Shown here: positions 1 to 13,300 of the stretch, piece after piece | How the letters are laid out: each line of letters starts with the position of its first letter | Position numbering within the stretch: position 1 is the first letter of the stretch | Source: Vanessa cardui | Lineage: Eukaryota > Arthropoda > Insecta > Lepidoptera > Nymphalidae | DNA: 64,000 nt | Assembly: GCF_905220365.1 (NCBI RefSeq) | Contig: NC_061123.1 | Span: 434,001-498,000, forward strand | Reading direction: 5' to 3' | The notes under the pieces: model-generated | Seen by the model: only the letters and a program-made list of their open reading frames with translations | What the model was told of the DNA's origin: nothing | Databases searched by the model: none | Program-made: the position numbers and the translations under genes

Positions 1-146
1 CTCACGATATTTTCCTCCACCGCCGAGCACGAGATGAATTATAAATACAAAGTAAGCACATGAATATTCAGTGGTGCTTACCTGCATTCGAACCTGCAAT
101 CACCGATTAGGATGCACACGTCCTAACCACTGGGCCATCTCGCCTT
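1..146 (-). mobile_element. SINE-A (Metulj-like), cut by window edge
   Basis: Reverse copy: CCGAGCACGAGATGAATTAT, GGTGCTTACCTG, and tRNA-like head complement CCACTGGGCCATCTCG. The Metulj name is from memory. Confidence 0.7.
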
Positions 147-717
147 CTAATTTATACATACTGAGTTTTAATTTGTTAAACCGAATTAGAACCAATTCCT
201 CTTATGCTAGGGTTTTAAAATATAACATGTTGGTTCAGTTGCGATCACATTAAATTTTTATGGTTACCATAACCAAGCATATCTAGGACTATATGCTATA
301 GTCCTACAATGGAACTGCTCCAAATTTAAAACTAAATTATGTTTTTTTAATTTTTTTTTTAAATGTGTTCGACCTTTGTTGTTAAATGAATGTGAGTTTA
401 TAATATTACACGTCGACTGGATACAATTGGATTCCGAACGAAGATTACGAGATCAAATTTTCTCTCTGTACATTTTTAGATGCTATTTTTGCTCACAATT
501 CATGTCATGCAAGGCGTTGAACAAAGTGAATTAAGATGGGTGTGATATACGAAATTTTACCAGACATTAGAGAAACTTTATGCTTACAAATTTTCTTTTT
601 AACAGAAGATGAAGTTAGTTGTTACCTTTTACAAATTTCATCAATTATCGTCTCAAATCAAATCAATTTTATTCAAGTAAACTTTTTTTATGCTATAGTT
701 TTGTAGACGAGCGACGA

Positions 718-955
718 CGACGAATATGGGCCACTTAATGGTAAGTGGTCACCACTGCTCATAGACATTGGCGATGTTGGAAATAATAACCATTCCTTAC
801 ATCACCAATGCGCCACCAACCTTGGGAACTAAGATGTTTTGTCCCTTGTGCCTATAGTTACACTGGTTCACTCACCCTTCAAACCGGAACACAACAATAC
901 TAAGTATTGTTATTTACCGGTAGAATATCTGATAAGTGGGTGGTACCAAACTAAA
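718..955 (+). mobile_element. SINE-B copy
   Basis: GGTAAGTGGTCACCACTGC, CACCAACCTTGGGAACTAAG, GATAAGTGGGTGGTACC. Confidence 0.65.
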
Positions 956-1767
956 AACTTCACAATAAAGCATATTTAAACCGTCGATATTTTAATAATA
1001 CCACCAATTCAAAAAGCAGCCTCTAGCGAGAATGATCATCTAGTCATATATACACATAGTATTATAACAATAGTCACAATTATATCGTACCTCTATTTTT
1101 TAATAATAGTAAATAACGCAGACGGTGAAAACTTGTTTTCACTACAAAACACCGATGCCACGAGCTCATATCACCTGAGTTAGCCCGCAGAACTAATACG
1201 AACAAGCAAACCATATTCCAATTAAAAAGACACAACAGGGAAATACAAGCAGAGGCAACGTTAATTTTAATTTGCTTTCGCTCTTGCCAGATTCATTTGA
1301 AATTCCATTAATTATAATCGTCTCTCTGCTACCGAAGTTCATTACGATTTATAAACATAAAAAAACCTTTCACGAAATTAAAAATTTCGAATGACCAAAC
1401 ATAAAAGCTATTCGAAGCTAGAGGAATACTTAAGAACACTTCAGGGAAGACAAAGTAACAATACTATCAGAACCATCAGTTGACGGTTACAATGGAGGGA
1501 AAGAGACAAAGCACCGGTTGCCCGAATGTTGGAAAGAGAAAGAGAGATTTAAACAGTTGCCGCGCATTTAGAATTCATTGAAAAAGTCGAAGCTGAAAGT
1601 TATCTGATCGTAAAACGGTGACGGCCGTCGGGGATCGCGAACTGTTACATAGAAAAGTTTATACGATATACTTTTAAATAATTAACATTAATATATACAA
1701 AGTTTTAAATTTAGAACGTTCTTGATTATCTAAACTCAGTGGACAAGTTTGATTACTATACATTTCC

Positions 1768-2035
1768 ATAAAAGTAAAGTAAAGTAACAGCCTGTAAATA
1801 TCCCACTGCTGGGCTAAGGCCTCCTCTCCCATGAAGGAGAGGGCTTGGAACATATTTCAGCACGCTGTTCCAATGCGAGTTGGTAGAATGCACGTGTGGC
1901 AGAATTTCGATGAAACTAGACACATGCAGGTTTCCTCATGATGTTTTCGCCACCGAGCACGAGATGAATTATAAACACAAATTAAGCACATAATATATTA
2001 TTATAGCGGTGCTTGTCTGGGTTTGAATCCGAAAT
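1768..2035 (-). mobile_element. SINE-A copy
   Basis: Starts AAGTAACAGCCTGTAAAT, contains CCTCCTCTCCCATGAAGGAG and ends in a truncated tRNA-like head. Confidence 0.75.
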
Positions 2036-2629
2036 TATATGCATATTTTTATTTATCCACACAATTAATATTTGAACGAATTTTGATTTAATTATAACCG
2101 CTATTTAACTTATCACTAATTGCACTAATTGTGTTAAACTAAATTAATTACTCAATTGGTATGAGGTGCCCTTGATTGCGACGATGCCATAGCGATCACG
2201 AAATCAATCACGAGCTATAATTAATTTATGATAATGACCTTGTTTGAAACCGCAGTATGTTATTAAAATGACAAAGGTCAAACAAAAGTCTTGTATTTGA
2301 CGTAAGCAATTTTAGTGCTTGTCAGATTCATATTGTGCAGACCTAGCCAATACTGACGTCCATCAATTTTTATATTACTTTGTTTTTATTTGAAATCCTA
2401 TCAATTTAATTGAATTTAAGGCGTATAACATCTTAGATAGTGTGCGATATGATTTATTTTTAGTTAGTACCGTTAGTAGTACCGTTTTTCTATTATTTAT
2501 TTGAACTTACGTATATGTCAACGAACCATGCTGGTCTCCTGATGTTAAAAATTTTCAAGAGTAGTTTATCCGGCTTTTGAACAATATAATATATTATTTT
2601 TTGTAAACAGGTAAGTGGACGGGCAAATG

Positions 2630-2835
2630 TTTCACCTGGTGGTAAGTGGTCACCACATACATTGACTTGGCCGCTGTGACTAATTTTAATAATTTCTTGC
2701 ATCTCCAATGTGCCACTTATCTTGGAAACTAAATTATTATATCTCTTTACTTGCTCTGGTTCACTATTGGAACGGGGAAAAAACAATACAAATTAATTAC
2801 TGCTTCACAGTTAAATGTATGATGAATGGGTGGAA
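2630..2835 (+). mobile_element. SINE-B copy, degraded
   Basis: CACCTGGTGGTAAGTGGTCA and GATGAATGGGTGG. Confidence 0.55.
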
Positions 2836-3599
2836 TGTAAAAAGACCTAACTCCGTGATCGAAATTGGTTATACTATAATTAGTAGTTGTATATACATTT
2901 AAAATATCGATATCTGTTGTGATGTTAGTCATCGTATTTAGTGAGTAACGAGAATGAATAAAATATATGTAAAATAGAATTATAGTATATAATTTATATG
3001 ATAGAAATATAGATTGATTATCTAAGTATCAACTTTAATGAGAATAACTCTGTTTTTATATTTACTTAAAATTATTAAAGTAACGCCACGCCACGTTCAA
3101 GGTCAAAGTTGGCGAACGTTTGCAAAAAACCTAAAAACTATGCAACTAAATAAATAAGAAGCGTATGTTTTTCATTTAACTTTATAAGAAGTTAAAACTT
3201 TTCCTCGCGGCTGTCTACTTTCAGATACTCCGTCAGCGCGGTGCCGACACCAGCACTACAATAGATGTATAAATGCACTCGATCAGTTGTCCCCTAATTT
3301 CAAAGTCATGAGATGTGAGCGCTACTTTTCTCGCCCAGTGTATCAATACCCGTTTCATGTAAATAATTTATTTTCATTCATCTTAATTCAAAGTTTGTTA
3401 AACAGTAAGCACTTATTTTGTTTTATCAAATGTTTAATATTAACGTAAATGCATTCGTTTTTCGCATCATCTTATGATAAAATACTTGTTTTGCGAATGA
3501 ATATTCGCAAAAGTAAGTTTTCAATATCTGCATTTAATAAAATTGGGGCGTCTGCTAATTATATTATATTAAAATAACCGATTCTTACTAAATGCGTTT

Positions 3600-3740
3600 G
3601 TATGTAAACACAGTTTTATCTGCTTGCTGTATGTGCTATATAATCTATAGAATGGCTCGACTGATTTTGATGGAACTTTCACTGGCGTAAAGCTGATTTA
3701 ATAAAGAGTAACTTTAGCTACCACAATATTATTTATTTTT
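3600..3740 (+). mobile_element. Repeat related to the 17030 fragment
   Basis: ACTGATTTTGATGGAACTTT, AATAAAGAGTAACTTTAGC. Ends unclear. Confidence 0.35.
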
Positions 3741-4232
3741 TGTTTAATTAGAAAAAAAAAAGTAAAATAGTCAATCATAAATCCCCAAAACGTTTTGTCA
3801 AATGGCGTATTACATTTTTTTACCAATACCTTTACACCTCTTACCATCAGGTGGTCTGGTGGTGGAATGAGTATCATTTCAATTTCACTCGACGTGTGTT
3901 GTTACTTGTGTATTCAAGTTTGCGCCGAGCTTCATCAGATATGAGTTTTCTCTAACGCTTTATAGTTTATGAAGTTTTGTACTTAAGACAAATAAATAGA
4001 AAAAAAACTACTGAAACGAATTTCCTTTTACCTCCTTCTTCTTTTTGAGACGGTTTCTAACTAAGCTGTATTTTTTTTTCGTTACCTCAGAACTCCATCA
4101 CTTATGAACCGATTTGATATTTTTGTTTCCTTTTTTAAGGCATACTTTCCAGAAAAAATGAAGTATTTTTTATCAGCTTCAATTATTTACTCACTTTAAA
4201 GTTTTACTGACCTAAATATTGTATTGTTCTAG

Positions 4233-4382
4233 GTGGTCGATATATGATAGGTGGCAGCCGAGGTGATATCCTGGTGATACGGGAAGCGAGACCTGATGAC
4301 GCCAGCTCTTATTCGTGTGAGGCTCAGCACGTTTTAACAGGGGAGAAGAGAAGGAGCAACACAGCCATGATTGCTGTTTCAC
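4233..4382 (+). CDS. Dscam-like: Dscam-like exon 1 (window numbering): second half of Ig2
   Basis: Residues 1-49. The acceptor TTCTAG lies at 4227-4232 and the donor GTATGT at 4383. The peptide contains RYMIGGSRGDILVIREARP and then SYSCEAQHVLTGEKRRS, the F-G part of Dscam Ig2 with the second disulphide Cys and the LTGE loop. It corresponds to constant exon 5 of Drosophila Dscam1. The first two bases finish a codon begun in an upstream exon outside the window; the exon ends in phase 1. Confidence 0.9.
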
Positions 4383-7300
4383 GTATGTTAATATTTAAAA
4401 CTAGATTACCAATTTTAATAATGAACAGATTTAAATTTCTTATTCTTTTCTGAATGATTCGTATAATTGTTTAACAGACAGTGATTTAAAGTGAGTGATG
4501 GTAAAAGACGTTTAAAAAAGGCAAAAATTCCTGTCAAATTGTAGTACAAAAAAAAATATCTAAATATGCGGTAGCGTATTAAGTCAAGTTCAAGTAGAAA
4601 AATTAGCGGAGAGCACCGTGTGTAACATAATATTAGAGAATATATATTATTATAAGGTCTGACTTAGCTAGTTCTCATATATTTATAAACACAAATTTTG
4701 ATTTGTATTTATAATAACAAATTATAATATATCCTCTTATGTAAAAAGAAGAAATGATATTTTATGTTATAAGTAAATTTTAGGACTCTCCAACCATTTA
4801 GATCTCACTTCTTTTGTCGTTAAAGTCAGCAATCAAGACCTATATCATATTATTGAACTTGGCTCCCATTTCACATTTATGTTCTTGATATGATAGACTT
4901 CACTAAAATCATTATGTTGAACAAAAGAATATTTTATATAAATATTATTTACAGATACTACGGGAAGTATGGCACCAAGAATCCTCACGATATCAGAAGA
5001 CGAGACGGTTCCTCAAGGAGGGGACATCCGATTAGTTTGTTGTGCGATTGGCAGTCCTCCTCCCACGTATAGGTTAGCTTGTAATACATAATAGTTTATT
5101 ATTAAACAAAATATCTAGATTGTTCTGAGTACACCAAAAATTAGCAGTGTTACTAGGTATATACTGATCATGAACTATTTCTATATATAAGTTAATAATC
5201 TATTTAGTTTAATTTTAAAAAATATATTTTGTTATATTTTTTTATAAGAATCATAGTTATTGGTTCGCTCTACTTCAAATAAATTAAAACCCTTATAGGG
5301 TTTGGAAGGAAATGTATGTTAGGTTCGTAACTAAAATTATTATTTCCAGCTGGTTCCGTCATGCAAACGGTCGCCTGAGTCCTGTTTCCAACAGCATAAG
5401 GATATCAGTGACAGATCAAGTTTTAGTAATCAGACGAGCTCAGATCTCAGACAGCGGCGTGTGGACCTGCAGAGCTCACAACCAATACGGCGAGCAGAGA
5501 CGAGACGCGAGGCTTCGTGTCCGGTCTAGGCTTGTTGTCAGCGTTCACCCACAGCTACAAGTACGTAGATATAGTGCAATCTTGAAACTTTACGTATATA
5601 TTTATATATATCAAGTTAAACGTGGAATTAATACCTGTTATGTGTGACTTCCAGACAGGATACATTACATACATGTACAATTGTATTTAACTAATATGAT
5701 TATATTTTTTAAATGTTGAAAAAGAGTAACTACTGAATTTCTTGCCGGTTCTTCTCGGTAGAATCTAATTGTTAAATGACAATTCAAAAATGCTTGTAAA
5801 AGCCTATTTGAATAAAGTTTATTTTGATTTTGATTAATTTTTGAAACTGCTCTTTCATTTTGTTTTTCTTTGTATCTCAGAAATTTTTGTATCGGTTTCG
5901 ACTTTTTTATTTGATTGTAAAACAACATTTTGGAATACTTTTTAAAACTAAGTAGTAACTCTATTACCGGTTTTCAAAGTTACAATGATAATCTCCCTAT
6001 CATTGAAACTTTCGTTGGACTGATAGAAAATAATTCACATAAAATTTGCATATTTCATGCAGTTAAAGTCCTTGTTTTTTGACCTTTTCCCTTCAATGTT
6101 CCCCTTGAGATAGACCTTCACCGCTGTCACCGTTTAATTAAAAGTTGAATATGTTACACACGGTGAATATTATTTTGTGGTTTCTGTTGTGGTGACGATG
6201 GAAATTTTATTGGTTAACGATATGATTGACATTTAGCTTTATTGCCAAAAAGTCCCAAAAAATGTTTCCATAGTAAACAGGTTCTGTTATTTCTATAACA
6301 ACAATGATTTATTTTTTATGTGGTCTTCTGAGTGAGTACGACACCACTGAGTCAGACTGATAAGCAAGGACGTAATATCTTACATTGCTTAGTTGGCGAA
6401 GCATTAGTGGTTTTACACTTATTATACCATATATTTCTTGAAATTAATGGCTGCAAACTTTTTTTATTTCTCTATCTAGCTAAAAAATAAATGACAGGAA
6501 CAAAATACAAATGACTACACTCCTCATAATGTAGACACGATATGTGCTCAAGTATAATCAACTCTACCCATATGCCTACCTAAAATTAGTAAAAAAGAAA
6601 AAACGATTTTATTTATTAACAATGAATAGTTTGTCTAAAATTTATATAGAATACGCACTGTATATACCAATAAGCGTCAAAATCAAAATACAAATAAATA
6701 CTATTTAGTGAAGCTACCACCAGTTCGTACAATAGATTACGGACGGAAGGCAAAAAACTCAGTAGTTTTTCTTTTGCCTTTTGCCGTCACGGCATACAAG
6801 TCGTACACTCAAGCCGTGCGAGTACTTCTCACATCAATACCTTTTCCGATTTAATAATAAATAAATGGTAACAATGAATAAAGTTATTCAGTCGAAAGAT
6901 ACAACTTATTCTAAGTTATAGAACGTAGAAGAACGAAAGAAATGAACAAGATATCTTTAAAATACGTCACAAATTTGCAAGTAGCACAATTTACCGACAC
7001 CCGATTTCTCCGACTCGCCTTGACATGCGGCGCGCTGACGCGAAGTGGCAAATTGAAAAATAAGCATTCAGAGCAGATCTGGAGACGTTAGTATTAGCTG
7101 TGCGCTCATCGAATATAGACGAGGGCGGGAACGAGAACGAATTGTTAGGATAAGAGTATAAGGAGAAAATAGTAATGGGCATTATTTAATAAATGTTAAA
7201 GCAGCTTTGGAAAATTTATACAGTATTCTTTTATTTTATTTCATGAAATGTAAAACGTAGTTACTTTTAAATTTGGACACAATATCTCAAAGAACAAAGG

Positions 7301-10300
7301 CGCTGCAAGACCCCACTTACCTCTTAAGAAGGTTTTGGGACGATTCCTATTTGTAATATAAAGGTCACGTTTTATTAAACGTTATATTAAAATACAATAT
7401 ATACCACGTGTATACTAAAAGAGTTTCTAAGCGCAGTTATTAAACTCCGTTACAATGATGGTTTCATTATGGCACAAATAATACGAGTATTCGTACACGA
7501 GATTTGAAGAAGGTAAATAAATTAGTTGACAACAATGAGCAACATAGCACACAATACGAAAAGCATAAAAATAATTATGAGACATAAGTGAACACAATTT
7601 TGTTATAACAAACCTAAACACAAAACAAATTGACTCAACACAAAGGATGAACTAAATGAGGGAAGAAACGTGTCCCACCGGTTTAATTCGTAGAATGACG
7701 AAATAGATTCGATCAAAACAATCAAATTAAATACGATTCTGTTTATGAACTTCTAATGAAAATTGATTTTAACAATGATTCAATATATTTTATTTCATTA
7801 ATAAATAAAAAATATTGGACAACATCACATACTTTACTCTGATCGAAATATAAGTAACTTAAGCAATTGTGTTAAGGAAAATAAAAAGTAACGACGGTAC
7901 CACAAACAATATACAAATATACCCAAGACGAATAGAAAACTAATGAATTTTCTATATTAACTCGGCCGGGGATCGAACCTGGGATCTCAGAGTGGCGTAC
8001 CCATGAAAACCGGTGTACACACTACTCAACCACGGAGGTCGTCAAATTTAATTATAATTAAAATTAAATTATATCTTATTTAAATTGAAACAAACGCTTT
8101 CACGAGGAACGTCTGTGGCTTTCCTGAGTAAACTTACTTAAAACTTTTGTAATGGCCAGCGCTTCACCGGTAATAGTCTTTTAATGTGTTGAAGCGAAAT
8201 TTCAATAAAAGCAAAATTAGGAAACAGGTGCAATCGATTGAAATAAATGTATACTATTAAAGTCGGGTATATTATTAAATAAGGATTTTTCCTATAATGA
8301 GTTGGTAAACAAATCGTATTATTCATTAAAAGGTACTTTCTGGAAAGAAAGGCCTGGAGTTAGGCTCGGGTTCCATGATAGGATACTAATTACTTTAAAT
8401 AACAGCATTGTAAATTTGTTTATATGAAAAGAGCAACTATGCGAGTTTCTTGCCGTTTCTTCTCGCTAGAAGCTGCGTCATTAATACTATAATTAATGAC
8501 GATTCAAAAACGCTTCATTGTAAAGTTTACTTGAATAAAATTGATTTGAAATGGCATAAAAATTTGACTAAGGTCTGATTAGTTTTTATTTTTATATTTT
8601 GATTTATTCAAATAGTTACACAACAACTCATCTTATAAATGTAAACCAAACTAACCTATATGTTCATAGAATAATAATATTTTATTTCAGTAGTTCATTC
8701 TCGCAAATTTCACAGTTAAATATTTTATTATTTGATTTGATTGAAATAATTATTTTCATGGCTTTGTATAAGTAACTTAAATCACGGAATACATTATATT
8801 ATTATGACAACTGTAAATTACTTACGTTTTCAGAATTGTTACGACAGCGTTTATAAGGTCAGTCAGTAAGTTAGCGACGAAACAAAGCATAAGAATTCGG
8901 TTCCACAGTTGTGTACTATATGTATATCTTGAGCAGTTGTACAACCTCTTTTTTATGAGTCGGCTCGAGCATATGGGTCACCTGATGGTAAGTGGTCACC
9001 ATCAACTATAGGCAATGTCGATGTAAGAAATATTAACCATTCCTTACATCGTCAATGCGCCACCAACTTTGGGAACTAATATGTTATGTCCCTTGTGCAT
9101 GTAGTTGGCTCTGACACTGGCTCACTCACCCATAAAACCGGAACACAACAATACAAAATACTGTTTTTTGGCGGTTGAATATCTGATGACTGGGTGGCTT
9201 ACACATAGCCGTAACACCAAGAATCCCTTTATTCAATGTAAAAATATGATCATCTTACTTTATTAAATAAAGATTAATATACCAATTGATTTTCTAAATG
9301 AAATAACAATGAACTTATCGTAAGGAGTGCCTCGCTTGCACTCTATCGCTAATCCGTTTTGAGACTTGATCTTCGCGACGCCGATGTAAAGTGATGTTTT
9401 CTGAATTATTCATGAGTCGGATCTTGTATTGACTTGTAACACGTGGCTGAAGCAAGTAATGGATATTTTTTTCGACTCCATTGAATTTCATGAGCCAAAT
9501 AATATATGAGACCTTCGTATCATTCGGATATACCATTACAGTGTGTTCGGATTAACTTCTACGAGATATTTTCTATAGTTGTGAAACTTAACGTCAATCG
9601 AATAAACTACTTCGTGACTGCTCTCAGTGAAACTAAGTTTAACAATAACTTTTCATGTTCAAAATTATATTGAATAAGTTGCATATATAACAAAGCCTGC
9701 CTTGAAGTTCTCTCCCTAAAGTATATAGTTTTTATTAAAGCTGATGGATGTCCAAAATAATGGTCCAACTGATTGCAGATACCAATTATAATATAATAAC
9801 AGTTACGTATAATAACGCTTTTTATATAAATTTATGATAGCTACTTTAATTTTTTAATTTGAAAGTGGCACTGTACACTTTTAATTGACATTTATAATAG
9901 ACATATTAATATAATTATATTATATTATAAGTGTGTTGTTACAAATTTAAATGATAATAATTCAATCGAAATTTTCTTTATTTGCCGTTTCATCATTTTG
10001 AGATATATAACACTATCATGCTTCATCTTCGTTCACATCATAGTTATAATTCCCTGGAAAGAGCGAAAAGCAAAATAAGATACCGACATAATAATCACAA
10101 AGATTTAGCTGCAAGTATAGATTCTGCTTGTTTTTTTAACAGGTTGCCAACTCAGGCAGTTCCGTTACCTTCAACTGCTCAGTGGAAGGTGGAGAGGCGC
10201 GAGTGCGGTGGCTGCACGATGGGGTGCCAGTGGGGGGCGGCGAGAGGGTACTACGCGTCCACGGCGTCGTGCGCGCTCACCGCGGAATGTACCAATGCTT

Positions 10301-13300
10301 TGCTGAGAGGGACCTCGATTGCGCACAGGCTGCTGCGGAGCTGAGACTTGGAGGTAATAATGTTTACTTACAAATGAATGCTATACATTGCGTGTTATAT
10401 AAGTAGGGCGTGCGATGTCTCGCATATAAGTGGAGAATGATTAAGCTACAACTTTAAAAGGTAATAAAGGTAAGCGGGTGAACGATAGCAGGTGAAACTG
10501 TTGACTACTTACCATCAGGCTGCTTTTGTCCTTTGTTACCTGACACGTTTAACAAAAAAAACTATTACAGTATTTTAAAATTATGTTTTTGACCAATTGG
10601 GCAATAAATGAGGCAAATTACTATTATCATTAATAGTAATAGTATTACTAGTAATTTGATGACAATAAGTAATAGTAATTAATTAGTATTAAAATAAAAC
10701 GCTAGCGAAGACATCGTTTCATCGTGGTCATAAATCGATGCAACATTTAAGTGTATTTTTAAATACCAGTCTCATATATATAATGCTACGTATTTAATTA
10801 GATGTAAGTAAATATAATTACCGATTGGAAATTCATTTAAGGCGTTCCATCCAGGATTAATTATTCAAATGTATTCGTTTGAAAAAAAAATGCATTAAAC
10901 TAAGCTTCTTATTCGCTGAATAAAAATAAAAAGCCTTTGGAATTAAACCGGACCTTACTTACTACTCTATTAATTGATTTTACATCGGAAAATTACCGAA
11001 AAGCTTCGAACATTTCCGCTGAATATTCTCAGCAAGCGGTACATAGTTTTCGCGAATAATTTTCCACGAACTTGGAAGTATTTACTTTATAATACGAAAT
11101 TGATGCGGCTACTATTATTCATATTTGAAAATAATATCTCTGATATTGCATTTCTGCCTTTACTAAATATTCACAGTTTCTCTCTTTCTTTCTTCCGTAT
11201 AATTATATTCGAATGAAGAGGACAAAATATTATAGTACGACACAATTTAGATGTAGCATCGGCAAAATTCGTAAAACCAATGACATCCGAATTAAGTACG
11301 CTATCCCAAATTATCAATATTTACAAGCACTAGCTTTCTCGGTTTTAAATTACGCGAGAGTTTATAGCGAAGAATAGCGTCGAATGGCGCGATACGGAGC
11401 TATTAGGGTTGTGTTAGTCGACATTAATCAGTTTTATTGAATTTGCCGATGCTACATCTAAGTTGTATCGCACTATATGTACCTAACTGTTATACTACGT
11501 TTACTAGTATGGATGTCACTGTTGCGTTCCAGGTGATCTGTTAATTAAGCAGAACTTATAATTAATTGCAACGTTGAGATTTTTATAATTATGACGTATT
11601 AGCCTGAAAAGTCCGGAGAAAATTATATATTTGAATCTTAAACTAATGGCTATGTGGCTAATTTATGAAATCAATTCAAAGTCTTTATTCAGTAATTAAT
11701 TTGTTGTTAGAAATAATGTGAACTTGATCGACCACTTCAGAACTCGACTACGTCGCTTGGAATGAGTGTAATGTATTTATTATTTTCTATATGTAGGTAT
11801 ACTATTTTAAAAACAGTCTTTACGTGTTACTTTATTCTACTGTTTTTAAACAAATTGAGAGTACATACGTTAAAATGGTGACATTTCATGGTAGGCCTTT
11901 GTGCAAGCCCGTCTGGGTAGGTACCACCCACTCATCAGATAATCTACCGACAAACAAAAACAATAGTCCTTAGTATTGTTGTTGTTTCCGGTTTGATGGG
12001 TGAGTGAGACAGTGTAACTACAGGCACAAGGGACATAACATCTTACTTCCCAAAGTTGGTGGCGCATTGGCGATGTAAGAAATGGTGAATGTTTCTTACA
12101 GCGCCATTGTCTAGGTGGTGACGATTTACCACCAGGTGGCCCAGATGCTCCTTGGCCAACCTATATAAAAAAATAATATTTTTTATAGTTAAACTTCTAT
12201 CTTATACTAATAGTAATATCAAGCTATTATTTGCATGCAACGTATCATAATACAACGATACTAACATTTCAAATGCATGTGTGGGCTTAATAATTTTCCA
12301 ACGATGGCAGAATATATTAATATTCCAATCCGGAATTGTCGAGAAAGATCTATGTTAGTCACATAAATTCTAGACTTTCGAGAAATCGGATTACGATAGC
12401 GGGAAATAATAGGAATAAATGAATAGATCGCCTCGCAGCCACAAAAATGTTTTCAATTCGATATATGCAAAGATATATTACTTAGTTTTTGAATTTCATT
12501 ATGCATGTAGTACAATGTTATCTTAGTCCAGGTACTTATTAATAAAAACAACTATATTTCGTGTCGTATACTAGCGGCTCGTCCCGGCTTTGCACGCCTT
12601 ATTTTCAACCGACTGCAAAAAGGAGGAGGTTATCAATTCGTCTGTATCTTTTTTTTCAATTATTTTATTACTTTTTAGTGCAAATTCATTTATTTCAAAA
12701 TAGTCTTTTGTTTGAAGTTGGTTATTCTTTTTGTTAAAATTTTTATTTATTTTATATAGGTATGTTTACCTTTTATACATATTTTTGTTGCTTTTTTCCG
12801 ACATGTTTATCAATTTTCGTTCTATTTCAACTTATTTACACAGAAAACCTTAATAAATTCTTAATATATTAGTAAAAACCGCATAAAAATCCGTTTCGTT
12901 ATTTTTGAGGTAAACGCGAACATACATACAAACAGTTGCGGCTAGCGGACTTTGTTTTATAATATATGTGATGTGTGATGAGACAAAAAAATGTCCTAAC
13001 AGTCTAATTTGATATCCCATGGACTTGAGTATTTAACCGTCCTATCCGCCCATGGCAGTCACTTTGACGGCTATCCAGCACGCTTTAAGGTAAGGACCAG
13101 CTACTTTAAAAACATCCAGGATATGAAAGTGTAACACTAACACAGACAAACGGATTTCTTTGACGAATATATCACCAACTAAGCCAATTTTTTCTCAGGA
13201 CTGGGCTCAGATATCTTATATTTACTTTAAATATAAATTCGAATTTAATCCCTAGATAAATATCATCAAGTTAGGTTCGATCCGTAGAATTTTTTTATAG

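Larger units (their letters stand above)
1..4232. other. Upstream intron of Dscam-like gene, no exon found
   Basis: AT-rich sequence with SINE-A (1-146, 1768-2035), SINE-B (718-955, 2630-2835) and a Helitron-type repeat (3600-3740). No Ig-like peptide matching the first half of Ig2 was seen on the plus strand, so the preceding exon lies beyond the left edge. The rest of the stretch shows nothing I can name. Confidence 0.6.
5561..10142. other. 4.6-kb intron between exons 3 and 4
   Basis: Holds LINE tails (5620-5835, 6670-6800 degraded, 8420-8552), a SINE-C copy (7790-8045) and a SINE-B copy (8958-9200). No duplicated Ig exon is visible. The remainder is unremarkable AT-rich sequence. Confidence 0.6.

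Noticed and set aside
3220..3330. TATA-like TATAAA (3268) with TCAGTT (3283) as a promoter
   Set aside because: The spacing is about 17 bases rather than about 30, and no downstream element is present.
9982..10344. 120-residue frame overlapping exon 4
   Set aside because: It is in a different frame from the Ig4 coding frame and includes intron sequence; the phase-consistent exon is 10143-10353.
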